From Ruminococcus sp. (lineage in GTDB: Bacteria; Bacillota; Clostridia; Oscillospirales; Ruminococcaceae), in the NCBI GenBank assembly GCA_017441505.1, contig JAFRXL010000022.1, positions 1 through 64,000 on the forward strand: 64,000 nucleotides of DNA, given 5' to 3'. Of this stretch, positions 25,272 through 33,889 are shown piece after piece. A program made the position numbers and the translations under genes. The notes below the pieces were generated by a model. That model had not been told where the DNA came from, did not search any database, and saw nothing but the letters and a program-made list of their open reading frames with translations. Each line of letters opens with the position of its first letter. Position 1 is the first letter of the stretch.

Positions 25272-26693
25272 TCAGCCGATCTTGTTTATCTCAGTACCCT
25301 GACGAGTTTCCTTTACCTCATATCCGAGGGCAGCTATCTTGTCACGGAGTTCATCAGCAAGAGCGAAATTCTTGTCCTTACGTGCAGCCTTACGCTGTTC
25401 AACAAGCTCCATGACCTCAGCAGGGATTTCGGATGAAGCTTCATTTGCGGCATTTGCCTTTTCTGTAGCTTTCTTGATAAGGTCAAGTCCGAGCACCTTG
25501 TCGAATTCAGCGATGAGATTGAGCTTTGTGGAGGCATTTGCCTTTGATTTGAGCACATCGTGTAAAGCAGTTACAGCGAGTGAAGTATTTATGTCGTTGC
25601 CGAGAGCTTCGTCAAATGACTTATAAAGTCTGTCGTACTCAGCTGTGTCTATCTCTGCCGGAGCTTCCTTTGTCAGCGGAGCTATCTTATCTATGAGCTT
25701 ATTGAATGATACAACTGCGTTATCGAGGTTCTCCCAAGAGAATACAAGTGACTTTCTGTAGTGTGAGTTGAGGCAGAAGAAACGATATACCAGCGGATCA
25801 TAGCCTTTTTCTTCAAGGAGAGATACTGTAAGGAACTCGCCCTTGCTCTTGCTCATTTTACCGGAATTTGTATTGAGGTGGTGTACATGGAACCAGTAAT
25901 TGCACCATTCGTGACCGAGATATGCTTCAGACTGAGCTATCTCGTTGGTATGGTGAGGGAATGCGTTGTCGATACCGCCGCAGTGGATGTCGAGGTACTC
26001 GCCGAGGTTCTTCATGCTGATGCATGAGCACTCGATATGCCAGCCCGGGTAACCAACTCCCCACGGACTTTCCCATTTAAGCTCCTGATCGTCGAATTTC
26101 GACTTTGTGAACCAGAGTACAAAGTCAGCTTTATTACGCTTGTTTCCGTCAGCTTCAACACCCTCACGAACGCCTACTTCGAGGTCTTCCTCGTTGAAAT
26201 CTCCGAAAACGTAGTACTTATCGAGCTTTGAGGTGTCAAAGTAGATATTTCCGCCGGCTTCGTAAGCGTAGCCCTTTTCCATGAGTGAGGATATAACACG
26301 GATAAATTCGTCGATATAGGTAGTTGCAGGAACTACTACATCAGGAGTTTTTATATTGAGCTTTTTGCAGTCATTGAAGAAAGCGTCCGTATAGAACTTA
26401 GCTATCTCCATTACTGTCTTATGCTCACGCTTGGCACCCTTGAGCATCTTGTCGTCACCTGTATCGCCGTCGCTTGTAAGGTGACCAACGTCTGTGATGT
26501 TCATAACACGCTTAACATCAAGACCTGTGAATCGGAGATATTTTTCAAGAATGTCCTCCATTATATAGCTTCTGAGGTTTCCGATGTGAGCGTAGTGATA
26601 CACTGTAGGTCCGCAGGTGTACATACTTACCTTGCCTGCTTCTCTTGGGACAAAGTCCTCTTTTTTATGTGAAAGTGAGTTATATAACTGCAT
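25272..26693 (-). CDS. cysS: Cysteinyl-tRNA synthetase
   Basis: A class I synthetase of 473 residues charging tRNA-Cys. The HIGN motif (about 36-39) follows the zinc-binding TCGPTVY block, KMSKS is near residue 278, and the HCGGIDNAFPHH and CSCIS zinc segments are present. Start at 26693 is preferred over 26699 because it gives an 8-base gap to AAGGAG instead of two. The gene lies downstream of cysE and a small hypothetical, so all three are controlled by the cysteine T-box leader. Confidence 0.97.
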   Translation of the reverse strand: MQLYNSLSHKKEDFVPREAGKVSMYTCGPTVYHYAHIGNLRSYIMEDILEKYLRFTGLDVKRVMNITDVGHLTSDGDTGDDKMLKGAKREHKTVMEIAKFYTDAFFNDCKKLNIKTPDVVVPATTYIDEFIRVISSLMEKGYAYEAGGNIYFDTSKLDKYYVFGDFNEEDLEVGVREGVEADGNKRNKADFVLWFTKSKFDDQELKWESPWGVGYPGWHIECSCISMKNLGEYLDIHCGGIDNAFPHHTNEIAQSEAYLGHEWCNYWFHVHHLNTNSGKMSKSKGEFLTVSLLEEKGYDPLVYRFFCLNSHYRKSLVFSWENLDNAVVSFNKLIDKIAPLTKEAPAEIDTAEYDRLYKSFDEALGNDINTSLAVTALHDVLKSKANASTKLNLIAEFDKVLGLDLIKKATEKANAANEASSEIPAEVMELVEQRKAARKDKNFALADELRDKIAALGYEVKETRQGTEINKIG

Positions 26694-26725
26694 TGTCATT
26701 TCTCCTTATAAATGTTGTAAACGCC

Positions 26726-27109
26726 TCAGAAGTCCCAAATATCGGGCGGAGCGTTTTTTATTTTGAGCTTCGAGAAGTACCCGAACATCACAAGAAATTC
26801 CGGTATCATTCTCAGACCGTCATTATAGTATGCGGACATCCGCATTTTTTCATCCGGTATATTTTTATACTTTGGCGGACAGAAAAAATTCCAGTCCGCA
26901 GTATTGCTGTTGAAGTGTATGCGGAAGTAATTTTCCACATTCAGATCCTGCTGACCGCATAGCATCAGAAGTATGCTGTGCTCACCGGCTTCTTCTGCCG
27001 GAGCGACCAGAGCAGTCCCGCCGTCATAGGATACAGCGGCTATAAGCGGAGCATCAGTCCTTACAGCCTCGTTTATTGCATCTGCTGAAGGGTATTTTAT
27101 AATATCCAT
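26726..27109 (-). CDS. Conserved-looking hypothetical protein in the cysteine operon
   Basis: A 127-residue protein beginning MDIIKYPSADAINEAV, behind a GGGGG-type ribosome site. It has no signal peptide or membrane segment and no family I can name. The first 60 residues alternate hydrophobic and polar residues, and the C-terminal half is rich in aromatic residues (NWNFFCPPKY-type, then PPDIWDF). Its place between cysE and cysS under a cysteine T-box suggests a part in sulfur or tRNA metabolism, which is inference from position only. Confidence 0.6.
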   Translation of the reverse strand: MDIIKYPSADAINEAVRTDAPLIAAVSYDGGTALVAPAEEAGEHSILLMLCGQQDLNVENYFRIHFNSNTADWNFFCPPKYKNIPDEKMRMSAYYNDGLRMIPEFLVMFGYFSKLKIKNAPPDIWDF

Positions 27110-27125
27110 AATGTCCCCCTGACCG

Positions 27126-27794
27126 TCAGATGCCTGCACCCTGAGTAAGGTCTGCGAGTTCTTTTTTGAGCTCAGCTATCTCAAGCTGCATACGGCAGAA
27201 CTCAATATCAACAGGGTCGGGAATGTTGACCTGATCGATGTCCTGAGTAACGATATGTTCAGGTGCCTTGCTTGTTTCGGTCTTCTTTACGACCCTTGCC
27301 GGAACTCCCACAGCGGTCGAATTATCCGGCACCGGGTGGAGCACTACTGCATTTGCCGCTATCTTGACATTATTGCCGACTTTAAACGGTCCGAGCACTT
27401 TTGCTCCTGCACCTACAAGAACATTGTTTCCGAGTGTAGGGTGACGCTTGCCCTTGTCCTTACCTGTACCGCCGAGAGTTACTCCCTGATATATAAGGCA
27501 GTTATCGCCGATAACAGTTGTTTCACCTATTACAACACCCATGCCGTGGTCGATGAACAGTCCCTTGCCGATGTGGGCACCGGGATGTATCTCTATACCG
27601 GTCTTTTTTCTGGCTCTCTGAGAAATTATCCTTGCGATAGTATACATCTCATTTTTATAGAACCAATGAGCTATACGGTAACTTCTTATAGCTTTCAGAG
27701 TCGGATAAGTCAATAATATCTCCAGAGCATTTCTTGCAGCAGGGTCACGCTCTTTTATCAGCTTAATATCTCGTCTGATCTGTTTAAAAAGCAT
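27126..27794 (-). CDS. cysE: Serine O-acetyltransferase CysE
   Basis: The 222-residue enzyme makes O-acetylserine for cysteine synthesis. A helical N-terminus (RDPAARNALEILLTYP) precedes the left-handed beta-helix, which shows IHPGAHIG.G..IDHG and GVVIGET, the catalytic His/Asp region, then QGVTLGGTG, the acetyl-CoA site. The tail after about residue 180 is longer than in the shortest forms and holds a hydrophobic coiled-coil-like stretch. First gene after the T-box leader. Confidence 0.96.
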   Translation of the reverse strand: MLFKQIRRDIKLIKERDPAARNALEILLTYPTLKAIRSYRIAHWFYKNEMYTIARIISQRARKKTGIEIHPGAHIGKGLFIDHGMGVVIGETTVIGDNCLIYQGVTLGGTGKDKGKRHPTLGNNVLVGAGAKVLGPFKVGNNVKIAANAVVLHPVPDNSTAVGVPARVVKKTETSKAPEHIVTQDIDQVNIPDPVDIEFCRMQLEIAELKKELADLTQGAGI

Positions 27795-27823
27795 AGGTAT
27801 CTCCTTTCATGTGGGGGAACAAT

Positions 27824-28063
27824 AAAAAACCTCCGGAGCCAAAAAAGCTCCGGAGGTGCAGTTTGCACGGTCCCACTCCGATTTATTACTCATTGACCCG
27901 TAACGAGGGATACGCCGGAGAATACTTGCCGCTGAAAAGCGGTTTCCTCACCGGAGCTGACAGCCGCACTTCACATATCCCGTCTGCACCGTCACACCGC
28001 CCCGATGCTCTCTGAAAGACTGAAGATAAGCTACTCTGACTGCTACGCCTTTAATATAACCTA
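27824..28063 (-). promoter_or_regulatory. Cysteine T-box leader of the cysE operon
   Basis: On the minus strand the 340-base gap holds a full T-box leader. The antiterminator signature GTGGGACCGTGC (27865-27876) precedes a terminator hairpin (CCTCCGGAGC/GCTCCGGAGG, 27830-27856) and a T-run at 27824-27829. Upstream, stem I includes CAGAGAGCAT and GAAGTGCGG (27964-27972), whose TGC reads as a cysteine specifier. Uncharged tRNA-Cys should stabilise the antiterminator and turn on cysE, a hypothetical and cysS. Confidence 0.88.
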
Positions 28064-28069
28064 TAACAT

Positions 28070-28099
28070 ATTATATACCAAAGCTATCGGTTTTGTCAA
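28070..28099 (-). promoter_or_regulatory. Promoter of the T-box/cysE operon
   Basis: On the minus strand, TTGACA (28094-28099) and TATAAT (28070-28075) are 18 bases apart, directly upstream of the T-box leader. Confidence 0.88.
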
Positions 28100-28134
28100 G
28101 AGTCTTGAAGGATTCATTTTTCTGCCGGAAGAAA

Positions 28135-29118
28135 TCATTTTTTCACACGGCAGAGACTTGCCTCTCCGGAGCCGAGATGCCTTATCTCGCCGTCGGGGAG
28201 TTCTATCATAAGGTTCGCATTATTATCTATCCCCAGAGCATTGCCGACCAGAGTTTCTCCGCCGACATTAGCTGTTATGAGTTTGCCGGTAAGGTACTCT
28301 CTGCGGCGGTATTCAAACAGGAATTCGTGACTTTCTATCCTGTCCAGCCAGTATTCAAGCCTGTTGAGCACTTCCGCACAAAGCTCATTGCGGTCGACTG
28401 CGATACCCGTCTCGTCCTCAATGGAAGAAGCTATAGATGAAAGCTCCTCCGGCATCACATCTCTGACACTGCGGACATTTATGCCGATACCTATGACAGC
28501 CATATCCAGTGACTTCATTTCAAGTCCGAGCGACGCTTCTGTCAGAATACCGCATATCTTGCGTTCATTCATGTACAGGTCGTTCACCCACTTTATCTGC
28601 ACTTCTCTGTCGATGAGCTTTTCAACAGCTTCGGCAACTGCTACTGCGGCTGTTGAGGTGATAAATCCTGCGTCCTCCAGATTTATTTCCGGACGTATTA
28701 TTACACTCATATAAAGTCCTGTACCGGAAGGCGAAACGAAGGTCCTGCCAAGTCTGCCTCTGCCCATAGTCTGTTTTTCCGCAATTATAACAGTCCCGTG
28801 AGCAGCTCCGGCTGTTCCCATTTCCTTAGCGGCGGAGTTTGTAGAATCTATCTCGTCATATACCCTTATGCTTTTTCCGAGAGACTTTGCAGTAAGTTTT
28901 GCGGAGATAAACTTCTCCGAAAGACGGTTATTATCAGCCGAAAGGCGATAGCCCTTTGAGGTCACTGATTCTATCGAATATCCGTCGGCTTCAAGCGACT
29001 TTACTGCTTTCCATACTGCATTTCTGCTTACTCCGAGTTTTTCAGCAAGTGCCGCACCGGATGAGTAACTGTCTTTATTTTCTGCGAGAGTCTTTAAAAG
29101 AGCTTCTTTCACACTCAT
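28135..29118 (-). CDS. birA: Biotin operon repressor and biotin-protein ligase BirA
   Basis: A 327-residue bifunctional protein. The N-terminal winged helix (LAEKLGVSRNAVWKAVKSL, about 22-40) binds DNA, and the ligase domain carries the biotinyl-AMP loop GRGRLGR with TGLYMS after it, then KWVNDLY. BirA biotinylates carboxylases and represses biotin genes. Start at 29118 after GGGGG; the upstream extension to 29202 is not supported. It has its own divergent promoter facing the FHA gene. No biotin genes are in the window. Confidence 0.94.
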   Translation of the reverse strand: MSVKEALLKTLAENKDSYSSGAALAEKLGVSRNAVWKAVKSLEADGYSIESVTSKGYRLSADNNRLSEKFISAKLTAKSLGKSIRVYDEIDSTNSAAKEMGTAGAAHGTVIIAEKQTMGRGRLGRTFVSPSGTGLYMSVIIRPEINLEDAGFITSTAAVAVAEAVEKLIDREVQIKWVNDLYMNERKICGILTEASLGLEMKSLDMAVIGIGINVRSVRDVMPEELSSIASSIEDETGIAVDRNELCAEVLNRLEYWLDRIESHEFLFEYRRREYLTGKLITANVGGETLVGNALGIDNNANLMIELPDGEIRHLGSGEASLCRVKK

Positions 29119-29144
29119 ATTTCTGTCCCCCTTTTCACCTGTAT

Positions 29145-29173
29145 ATTCTATCATAAGTATACAAAAAAGGCAA
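29145..29173 (-). promoter_or_regulatory. Promoter of birA
   Basis: On the minus strand TTGCCT (29168-29173) is 17 bases from TAGAAT (29145-29150), about 25 bases before the birA start. It is diverged from consensus but well spaced. Confidence 0.65.
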
Positions 29174-29278
29174 TAGGGAAGTGTACACATTATATTTCTC
29201 ACGTTTTATCAGAGCATAAAACCTGCAAAAAACCGCATACCATTTTTTGTCATTTTGTCCATTTTTTTGCATTTTCTA

Positions 29279-29307
29279 TTGCATATCTGTAAGCTATGTG
29301 TTATAAT
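29279..29307 (+). promoter_or_regulatory. Promoter of the type VII secretion locus
   Basis: TTGCAT (29279-29284) is 17 bases from TATAAT (29302-29307), about 65 bases before the FHA gene. It is the first clear plus-strand promoter in this block and likely starts a long transcript, perhaps down to essC. Confidence 0.75.
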
Positions 29308-29374
29308 TATACTGATTTTATATACTTATTAATTGTATACTTTAAGTCTTATATATTCAGGAGGTCTTTTCTGA

Positions 29375-30883
29375 ATGAATAATCTAAAGAAAATGTTTTC
29401 ATTCAAAACGGTTTATTCCGAAAACAAAACCTTTCTCGTTTTTTCTATCGGAAGAAAAGAAGAGATAAATTATTCACAGGTGCAAATGCTTGAAAGTGAT
29501 ACTTTCCGCAGCTATTTCCTGCCTTTTCAATGCACTAAAACTGCAAGCACTAATAAAATAAGCTTCAATATAAGCGGTCTTACTTCACTCTCAGAATACC
29601 TTAAAACTGAGATGAAACAGGAACAGTATTTTGAAATGATAGCCGGCATCCAGAAGATAATCTCTTTCTGCCAGAAATCCTATCTTTCTTACGATAACCT
29701 GATATGCGACCCTAAATATATGTACTATCACAACACCCTTAAAAGGATACTGATGATATATATACCGCTAAAAAATCCGCACTACGTCTGCGATAATATT
29801 CCCAAATGCCTTAAAAAGCTCCACAACAATGCCAAAAGCGTTATAATCACTGACGGCAACTACATGAATAAATACGAAAACTATCTTGCAAGATTCGCTA
29901 ATTCCGGAAACAAAAAAGGCACGAACTCTTTTTCACCCGATTCACTCCTGCATTTCTTCAACGAAAATGACGTAATAAATAATAATGCTCCTGTCGCTCC
30001 TGTAAACTACGAACCGGAACCGGTAAAGAATGATTTCTCCATAAACAGCCAGATAATACCTGTTATCCCGTCCGGAGAGCTCAATAACGACATCCGCTCA
30101 CAGATGTCCGGTCAGCATGAACGCATCGACTCTGATATAGAGAGAACTTCCAGTGCGACTGTGGTAAGGTCACGCAGAGATGAGGTCTTCCTCACAGACC
30201 AGTCCGGAAATAAATATACAATCCGCAACTTCCCGTTCACTATCGGAAGAAGCCGTGATAAGGACATGGTCATCCCACAGGATACCGTATCCGGAAACCA
30301 TGCAACCATAACCTCTGAAAACGGCAGATATTTCATAAACGACCATTCTTCCAACGGTACATACCTCAACGACGAAAACAACAAAATTTCCTACTGCGAG
30401 ATAAACAACGGCGATAAACTTTTCTTCGACAGCTTCTGCTACCTGTTCACAGTCGTAAAGGCAAACAGCGGCAATGAAGAGGACGATTCTTCAAGAACTG
30501 TAATGGTTTCAAGAAGACGGCAGCCTGAACAGCAGCAGCCTGCTCCGGAAGCTCAGGCAGTCCAGTCTGCTCCGGAAACTAATGAAGCTCCGGCCGTTCA
30601 GGAAGCTCCGGCATCTCAGAAAGCTCTTGCTTACCTAAAACGCATCTATGATGACCGTTTCATACGCATAATGGAGTATCCTTTCAGGGATGACGAGCTC
30701 CCCGGAGTTACCTTCTTTACTGAGGTCGTTAACAACCGTACTGCTATATTCCTTGAAAATGTCTCCTGCGGCACACTTGTATTTGAAAACGCTCTCGTCG
30801 CAAAAGGAACAACAGTCGAGATATTCTCAGGCTGTACATTATTCATAGACTGTGTAAAGTATACTTTCATAATCGAAAACTGA
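29375..30883 (+). CDS. FHA-domain protein with DUF6382-like N-terminus
   Basis: A 502-residue cytoplasmic protein that opens the secretion locus. Residues 1-195 form a helical domain resembling DUF6382; its LSYDNLICDPKYMY block looks like a worn kinase catalytic loop. An FHA phosphothreonine-binding domain lies at about 278-355, with FTIGRSRDKD, GNHA and SSNGTYLN, which are the key Arg, Ser, His and Asn positions. A Pro/Glu/Gln linker follows, with an SSRTVMVSRRR site near Thr374 that may be phosphorylated by the kinase two genes down. The last 80 residues have no clear family. An EssB-like role is possible but unproven. Confidence 0.82.
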   Translation: MNNLKKMFSFKTVYSENKTFLVFSIGRKEEINYSQVQMLESDTFRSYFLPFQCTKTASTNKISFNISGLTSLSEYLKTEMKQEQYFEMIAGIQKIISFCQKSYLSYDNLICDPKYMYYHNTLKRILMIYIPLKNPHYVCDNIPKCLKKLHNNAKSVIITDGNYMNKYENYLARFANSGNKKGTNSFSPDSLLHFFNENDVINNNAPVAPVNYEPEPVKNDFSINSQIIPVIPSGELNNDIRSQMSGQHERIDSDIERTSSATVVRSRRDEVFLTDQSGNKYTIRNFPFTIGRSRDKDMVIPQDTVSGNHATITSENGRYFINDHSSNGTYLNDENNKISYCEINNGDKLFFDSFCYLFTVVKANSGNEEDDSSRTVMVSRRRQPEQQQPAPEAQAVQSAPETNEAPAVQEAPASQKALAYLKRIYDDRFIRIMEYPFRDDELPGVTFFTEVVNNRTAIFLENVSCGTLVFENALVAKGTTVEIFSGCTLFIDCVKYTFIIEN

Positions 30884-30899
30884 TACAGGAGCCAACAGT

Positions 30900-31682
30900 A
30901 TGTTTATTTATTCTTATGTCACTACTGAGGGAATTGTCAAGAAAGTAAATCAGGATGCTCTTATGATAAAAACAGCCCGCCTTCACGGAAAAGAGATACT
31001 GTTCGCCGCTGTCTGCGACGGTATCGGAGGTCTTTCCGGCGGAGAGGATGCAAGCTCCTGCGTGATAAAGGCTGTGTCTGACTGGTTCGAGACAGAGTGT
31101 GCGGAGCTCATAAAAAACGACAGCGATATACTCGAAATAAGAACAAGCCTCGATGAAAGACTTCATAAGATCAATGACGCTATAAACGATGAATGTGCAA
31201 GAGGACGGGAAATGGGTACTACATTCACTTCTCTCCTTATAGATATGATCCACAATTCTGTACTTGTCGCCCATGTCGGTGATACAAGACTGTACAGGAT
31301 ATACGATAAGAAGCTTGAGATCATCACCTCTGACCATTCAATTGTTGCAGAAGAAGTAAGAAGAGGCATCATCTCAGCGGAATCTGCAAGATTCGATAAG
31401 CGTCAGAACCAGATAACCAACTGCATCGGTGCAGGAGAAACCGGCAGAATGTACGATTTTGCCATACAGTCCCCTGAGCAGAACTGCGTTTATATGCTCT
31501 GCTCTGACGGATTCAGAAAAATGGTATCACCGGAGGAACTGCATCAGGCTCTTATGCCTTCGGCAAATCCGGATCAGAACGCTCTGCATTCTTCACTGGA
31601 TCACCTCCTGAGCCTTAATATCGACCGCAAAGAAAGCGATAACATAACCGCTCTTGCAGTAATTCTTAAAGGAGATCGATAA
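30900..31682 (+). CDS. PP2C-type Ser/Thr phosphatase
   Basis: A 260-residue PP2C. The metal-binding acids are in place: VNQDA (Asp19), CDGIGG (Asp40), VGDTR, LCSDG and SDNITA near the C-terminus. It should remove phosphates put on by the kinase encoded three bases downstream, and so reset FHA binding. No membrane segment. In standard Ser/Thr signalling loci the phosphatase sits beside the kinase as here, but those usually lie near the ribosome or cell-wall genes rather than at a secretion locus. Confidence 0.95.
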   Translation: MFIYSYVTTEGIVKKVNQDALMIKTARLHGKEILFAAVCDGIGGLSGGEDASSCVIKAVSDWFETECAELIKNDSDILEIRTSLDERLHKINDAINDECARGREMGTTFTSLLIDMIHNSVLVAHVGDTRLYRIYDKKLEIITSDHSIVAEEVRRGIISAESARFDKRQNQITNCIGAGETGRMYDFAIQSPEQNCVYMLCSDGFRKMVSPEELHQALMPSANPDQNALHSSLDHLLSLNIDRKESDNITALAVILKGDR

Positions 31683-31685
31683 AAG

Positions 31686-33371
31686 ATGAGCACAAAAGCC
31701 AGACTTTTGGCAAATCGCTATGAAATAGAAAAAATTGCTGGTCGTGGCGGTACATCCGTTGTCTATAAAGCATACGATCTTCAGGCTGAAAGAGCCGTAA
31801 GAGCTATCAAAGAGATCAGCAAATCAAAATACGAAGAATACGATATGGCTAAACAGGAATCAGCCCTCATAAAAGAACTCTACGAGGCTGACCAGTCCAA
31901 CGCTTTCTTCCCTAACATAATCCACCGATTTGAAACAGACCACTACTTCTATATCGTTCAGGACTTCCTTGACGGCGAATCTATGGGATATATGCTCGAA
32001 GCAGGTCCTATGCCGTATAAAATGTTCATAGAAGCGGCTAAACAGATATGCTCCTTCATGAAGTTCTTCCACAGCACCGGACGTGTTCACAGTGACATGA
32101 AACCGGAAAATATCATGGTGCTCAAACCCGGAAAAGCCATGCTCGATAACGATGCGAAGATCAAGCTGAAATTCATAGATTTCGGTACAGCTATCCGTAA
32201 CGCTACCGGTGTTACAGGATATACTCCGGAATATGCCGCTCCGGAGCAGTACCGCCAGTCTGAGCTCGATGAACGCACCGATATTTTCAATATGGGTGCG
32301 ACCTTCTTCCACATGATACAGGGAAGAAAGCCGCTTAAAGTCCACGGCGATAACCGTATGCTCACAACTCAGGAAAGATTCAAGTTCGATAAGAATGTGA
32401 GTGCGGATATAAAGAGGATAATCCTCAAATGCGTTGCCGAAGACCCCAATAAACGCTACCGCTCGTGCGATGCTTTATACAGAGACCTATGCCGTGTTGA
32501 AAGACACTCAAATATCCGCTGGCTCTCTCTTTCAGCATCGCTCTGTATACTCTGTTTTGTCGCTGCCGGAATATCATCGCATATGGCAAATAAGCTCGAC
32601 AGGCAGAACATAGCGGAAAAATATGCCTCCAACGTCAACAAAGGCAACTACGCCGAAGCCATAAAGCTCGATCATACCAACAGGGACGATATTTACTCAA
32701 AGCTTATTCAGGACTTCACTCAGGACAGTAAACTCGACCACGATGAGGATAATTTCATAATCAATGAGATAAAAAGTCCGGATTCTATAAAGTCGGGCGA
32801 CAGCAATTACGGTAAATGTATGTACGAGATAGCCAATGCCTACTGGCTTTACTATCTTCCATATGATGACAGTTCAAAGGAATATACCGAGCTTGAACTC
32901 GAAAAAGCAAGAATAAATGCCTCTTATGAATGGTTTGAAAAAGCTGTTTCCAGCAGCGACCTCAAAGAATCTATGCCGGACGCTTATAAACGTGCCCAGA
33001 TATTCCTTAATATAGGCAAATTCTACATAGATATAGACCGCATGGAAAAAGAGGGCACTGACAGCTCTGAATTCTATACCGAGATGTGGAACAATGTCGA
33101 AGAGATGTCAAAATATATTGATGAATCCAATGAAGTGGTCAGCGTGCGTGTGTGCCAGACTCTTATGAGCCTTATTTCAAGGTATTCATCAAAGTTCCAC
33201 CAGAACGGCGTTGATTTCAGAAGTCAGGAAAAAATAATCGATAATATAAACAAAAAAGTCTATCTCAACGGCGAGATCAACTATAACAACGATTACGCAA
33301 GAAGTCTTGCAGAGAGCTTCGACACAGAGGCTGTAAGACTAAAGCTTGAGATGGCTTATGCCGATGAATAG
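31686..33371 (+). CDS. Transmembrane Ser/Thr protein kinase
   Basis: A 561-residue protein. The kinase domain (about 10-270) has the Gly loop GRGGTSVVYKA, the ATP Lys in AIKE (Lys42), HSDMKPEN (His135, Asp137, with Ser where Arg is usual) and IDFG (Asp165), so it should be active. The GVTGYTPEYAAPEQY activation segment is normal for PknB-type kinases. One membrane helix at about 279-300 leads to a ~260-residue outside domain of helical, TPR-like repeats, not PASTA domains, so its signal differs from PrkC/Stk1. Start follows AAAGGAG. Confidence 0.93.
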   Translation: MSTKARLLANRYEIEKIAGRGGTSVVYKAYDLQAERAVRAIKEISKSKYEEYDMAKQESALIKELYEADQSNAFFPNIIHRFETDHYFYIVQDFLDGESMGYMLEAGPMPYKMFIEAAKQICSFMKFFHSTGRVHSDMKPENIMVLKPGKAMLDNDAKIKLKFIDFGTAIRNATGVTGYTPEYAAPEQYRQSELDERTDIFNMGATFFHMIQGRKPLKVHGDNRMLTTQERFKFDKNVSADIKRIILKCVAEDPNKRYRSCDALYRDLCRVERHSNIRWLSLSASLCILCFVAAGISSHMANKLDRQNIAEKYASNVNKGNYAEAIKLDHTNRDDIYSKLIQDFTQDSKLDHDEDNFIINEIKSPDSIKSGDSNYGKCMYEIANAYWLYYLPYDDSSKEYTELELEKARINASYEWFEKAVSSSDLKESMPDAYKRAQIFLNIGKFYIDIDRMEKEGTDSSEFYTEMWNNVEEMSKYIDESNEVVSVRVCQTLMSLISRYSSKFHQNGVDFRSQEKIIDNINKKVYLNGEINYNNDYARSLAESFDTEAVRLKLEMAYADE

Positions 33372-33381
33372 GGAGAGATAA

Positions 33382-33834
33382 ATGGATTCTAATACATGGC
33401 GTGATATATCTCATATACTGCTTATATCCGGTATCGTCTTTCTGATACTGACCATTATTCTGGCTGTAAAATTCCAGCTGTTATCTATGATAAAAGCTGA
33501 ACTCAACCATAAAAAGAAAAAGATAAGTTCGGATAACAGAGATTACTTTGAATATGTTGAAAACAAAAACAGAAACAATATCGAAGCTATCTCCTCCTCT
33601 GAACGTTCAGGCTTCACTGAAAAAACAACAGCCGCAAGAAAAGCTGTTCCGCCGCCGGCAGTTGATGAAACTCCGGCAACGGTAGTCATATCATCAGCAA
33701 AGAAAAATGTGCAGCCTGCTAACATCGACGCTACAGTTTTGACCAGACGAAATAATGAGCAGAATGAAAATGAATTCATAATAACCGAAAATATCATCGT
33801 TATACACGGTGATCCGAATATTGTTTCTGTCTGA
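33382..33834 (+). CDS. Small single-helix membrane protein with candidate phospho-Thr sites
   Basis: A 150-residue protein with one membrane helix at residues 10-33 and a cytoplasmic-looking tail, basic just after the helix. The tail has two related sites, PATVVIS (Thr100) and DATVLTRR (Thr118), that match the RTVMVSRR site in the FHA protein. FHA domains often bind phospho-Thr with a following Val/Ile/Leu. It is therefore a likely kinase substrate and FHA partner. No known family. Starts ten bases after the kinase stop behind GGGAGAG. Confidence 0.7.
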   Translation: MDSNTWRDISHILLISGIVFLILTIILAVKFQLLSMIKAELNHKKKKISSDNRDYFEYVENKNRNNIEAISSSERSGFTEKTTAARKAVPPPAVDETPATVVISSAKKNVQPANIDATVLTRRNNEQNENEFIITENIIVIHGDPNIVSV

Positions 33835-33889
33835 TCTTTTCAGAACAGAAAACCAATGTATATCACTTAAAGGGTGGGTGTATTTATTT

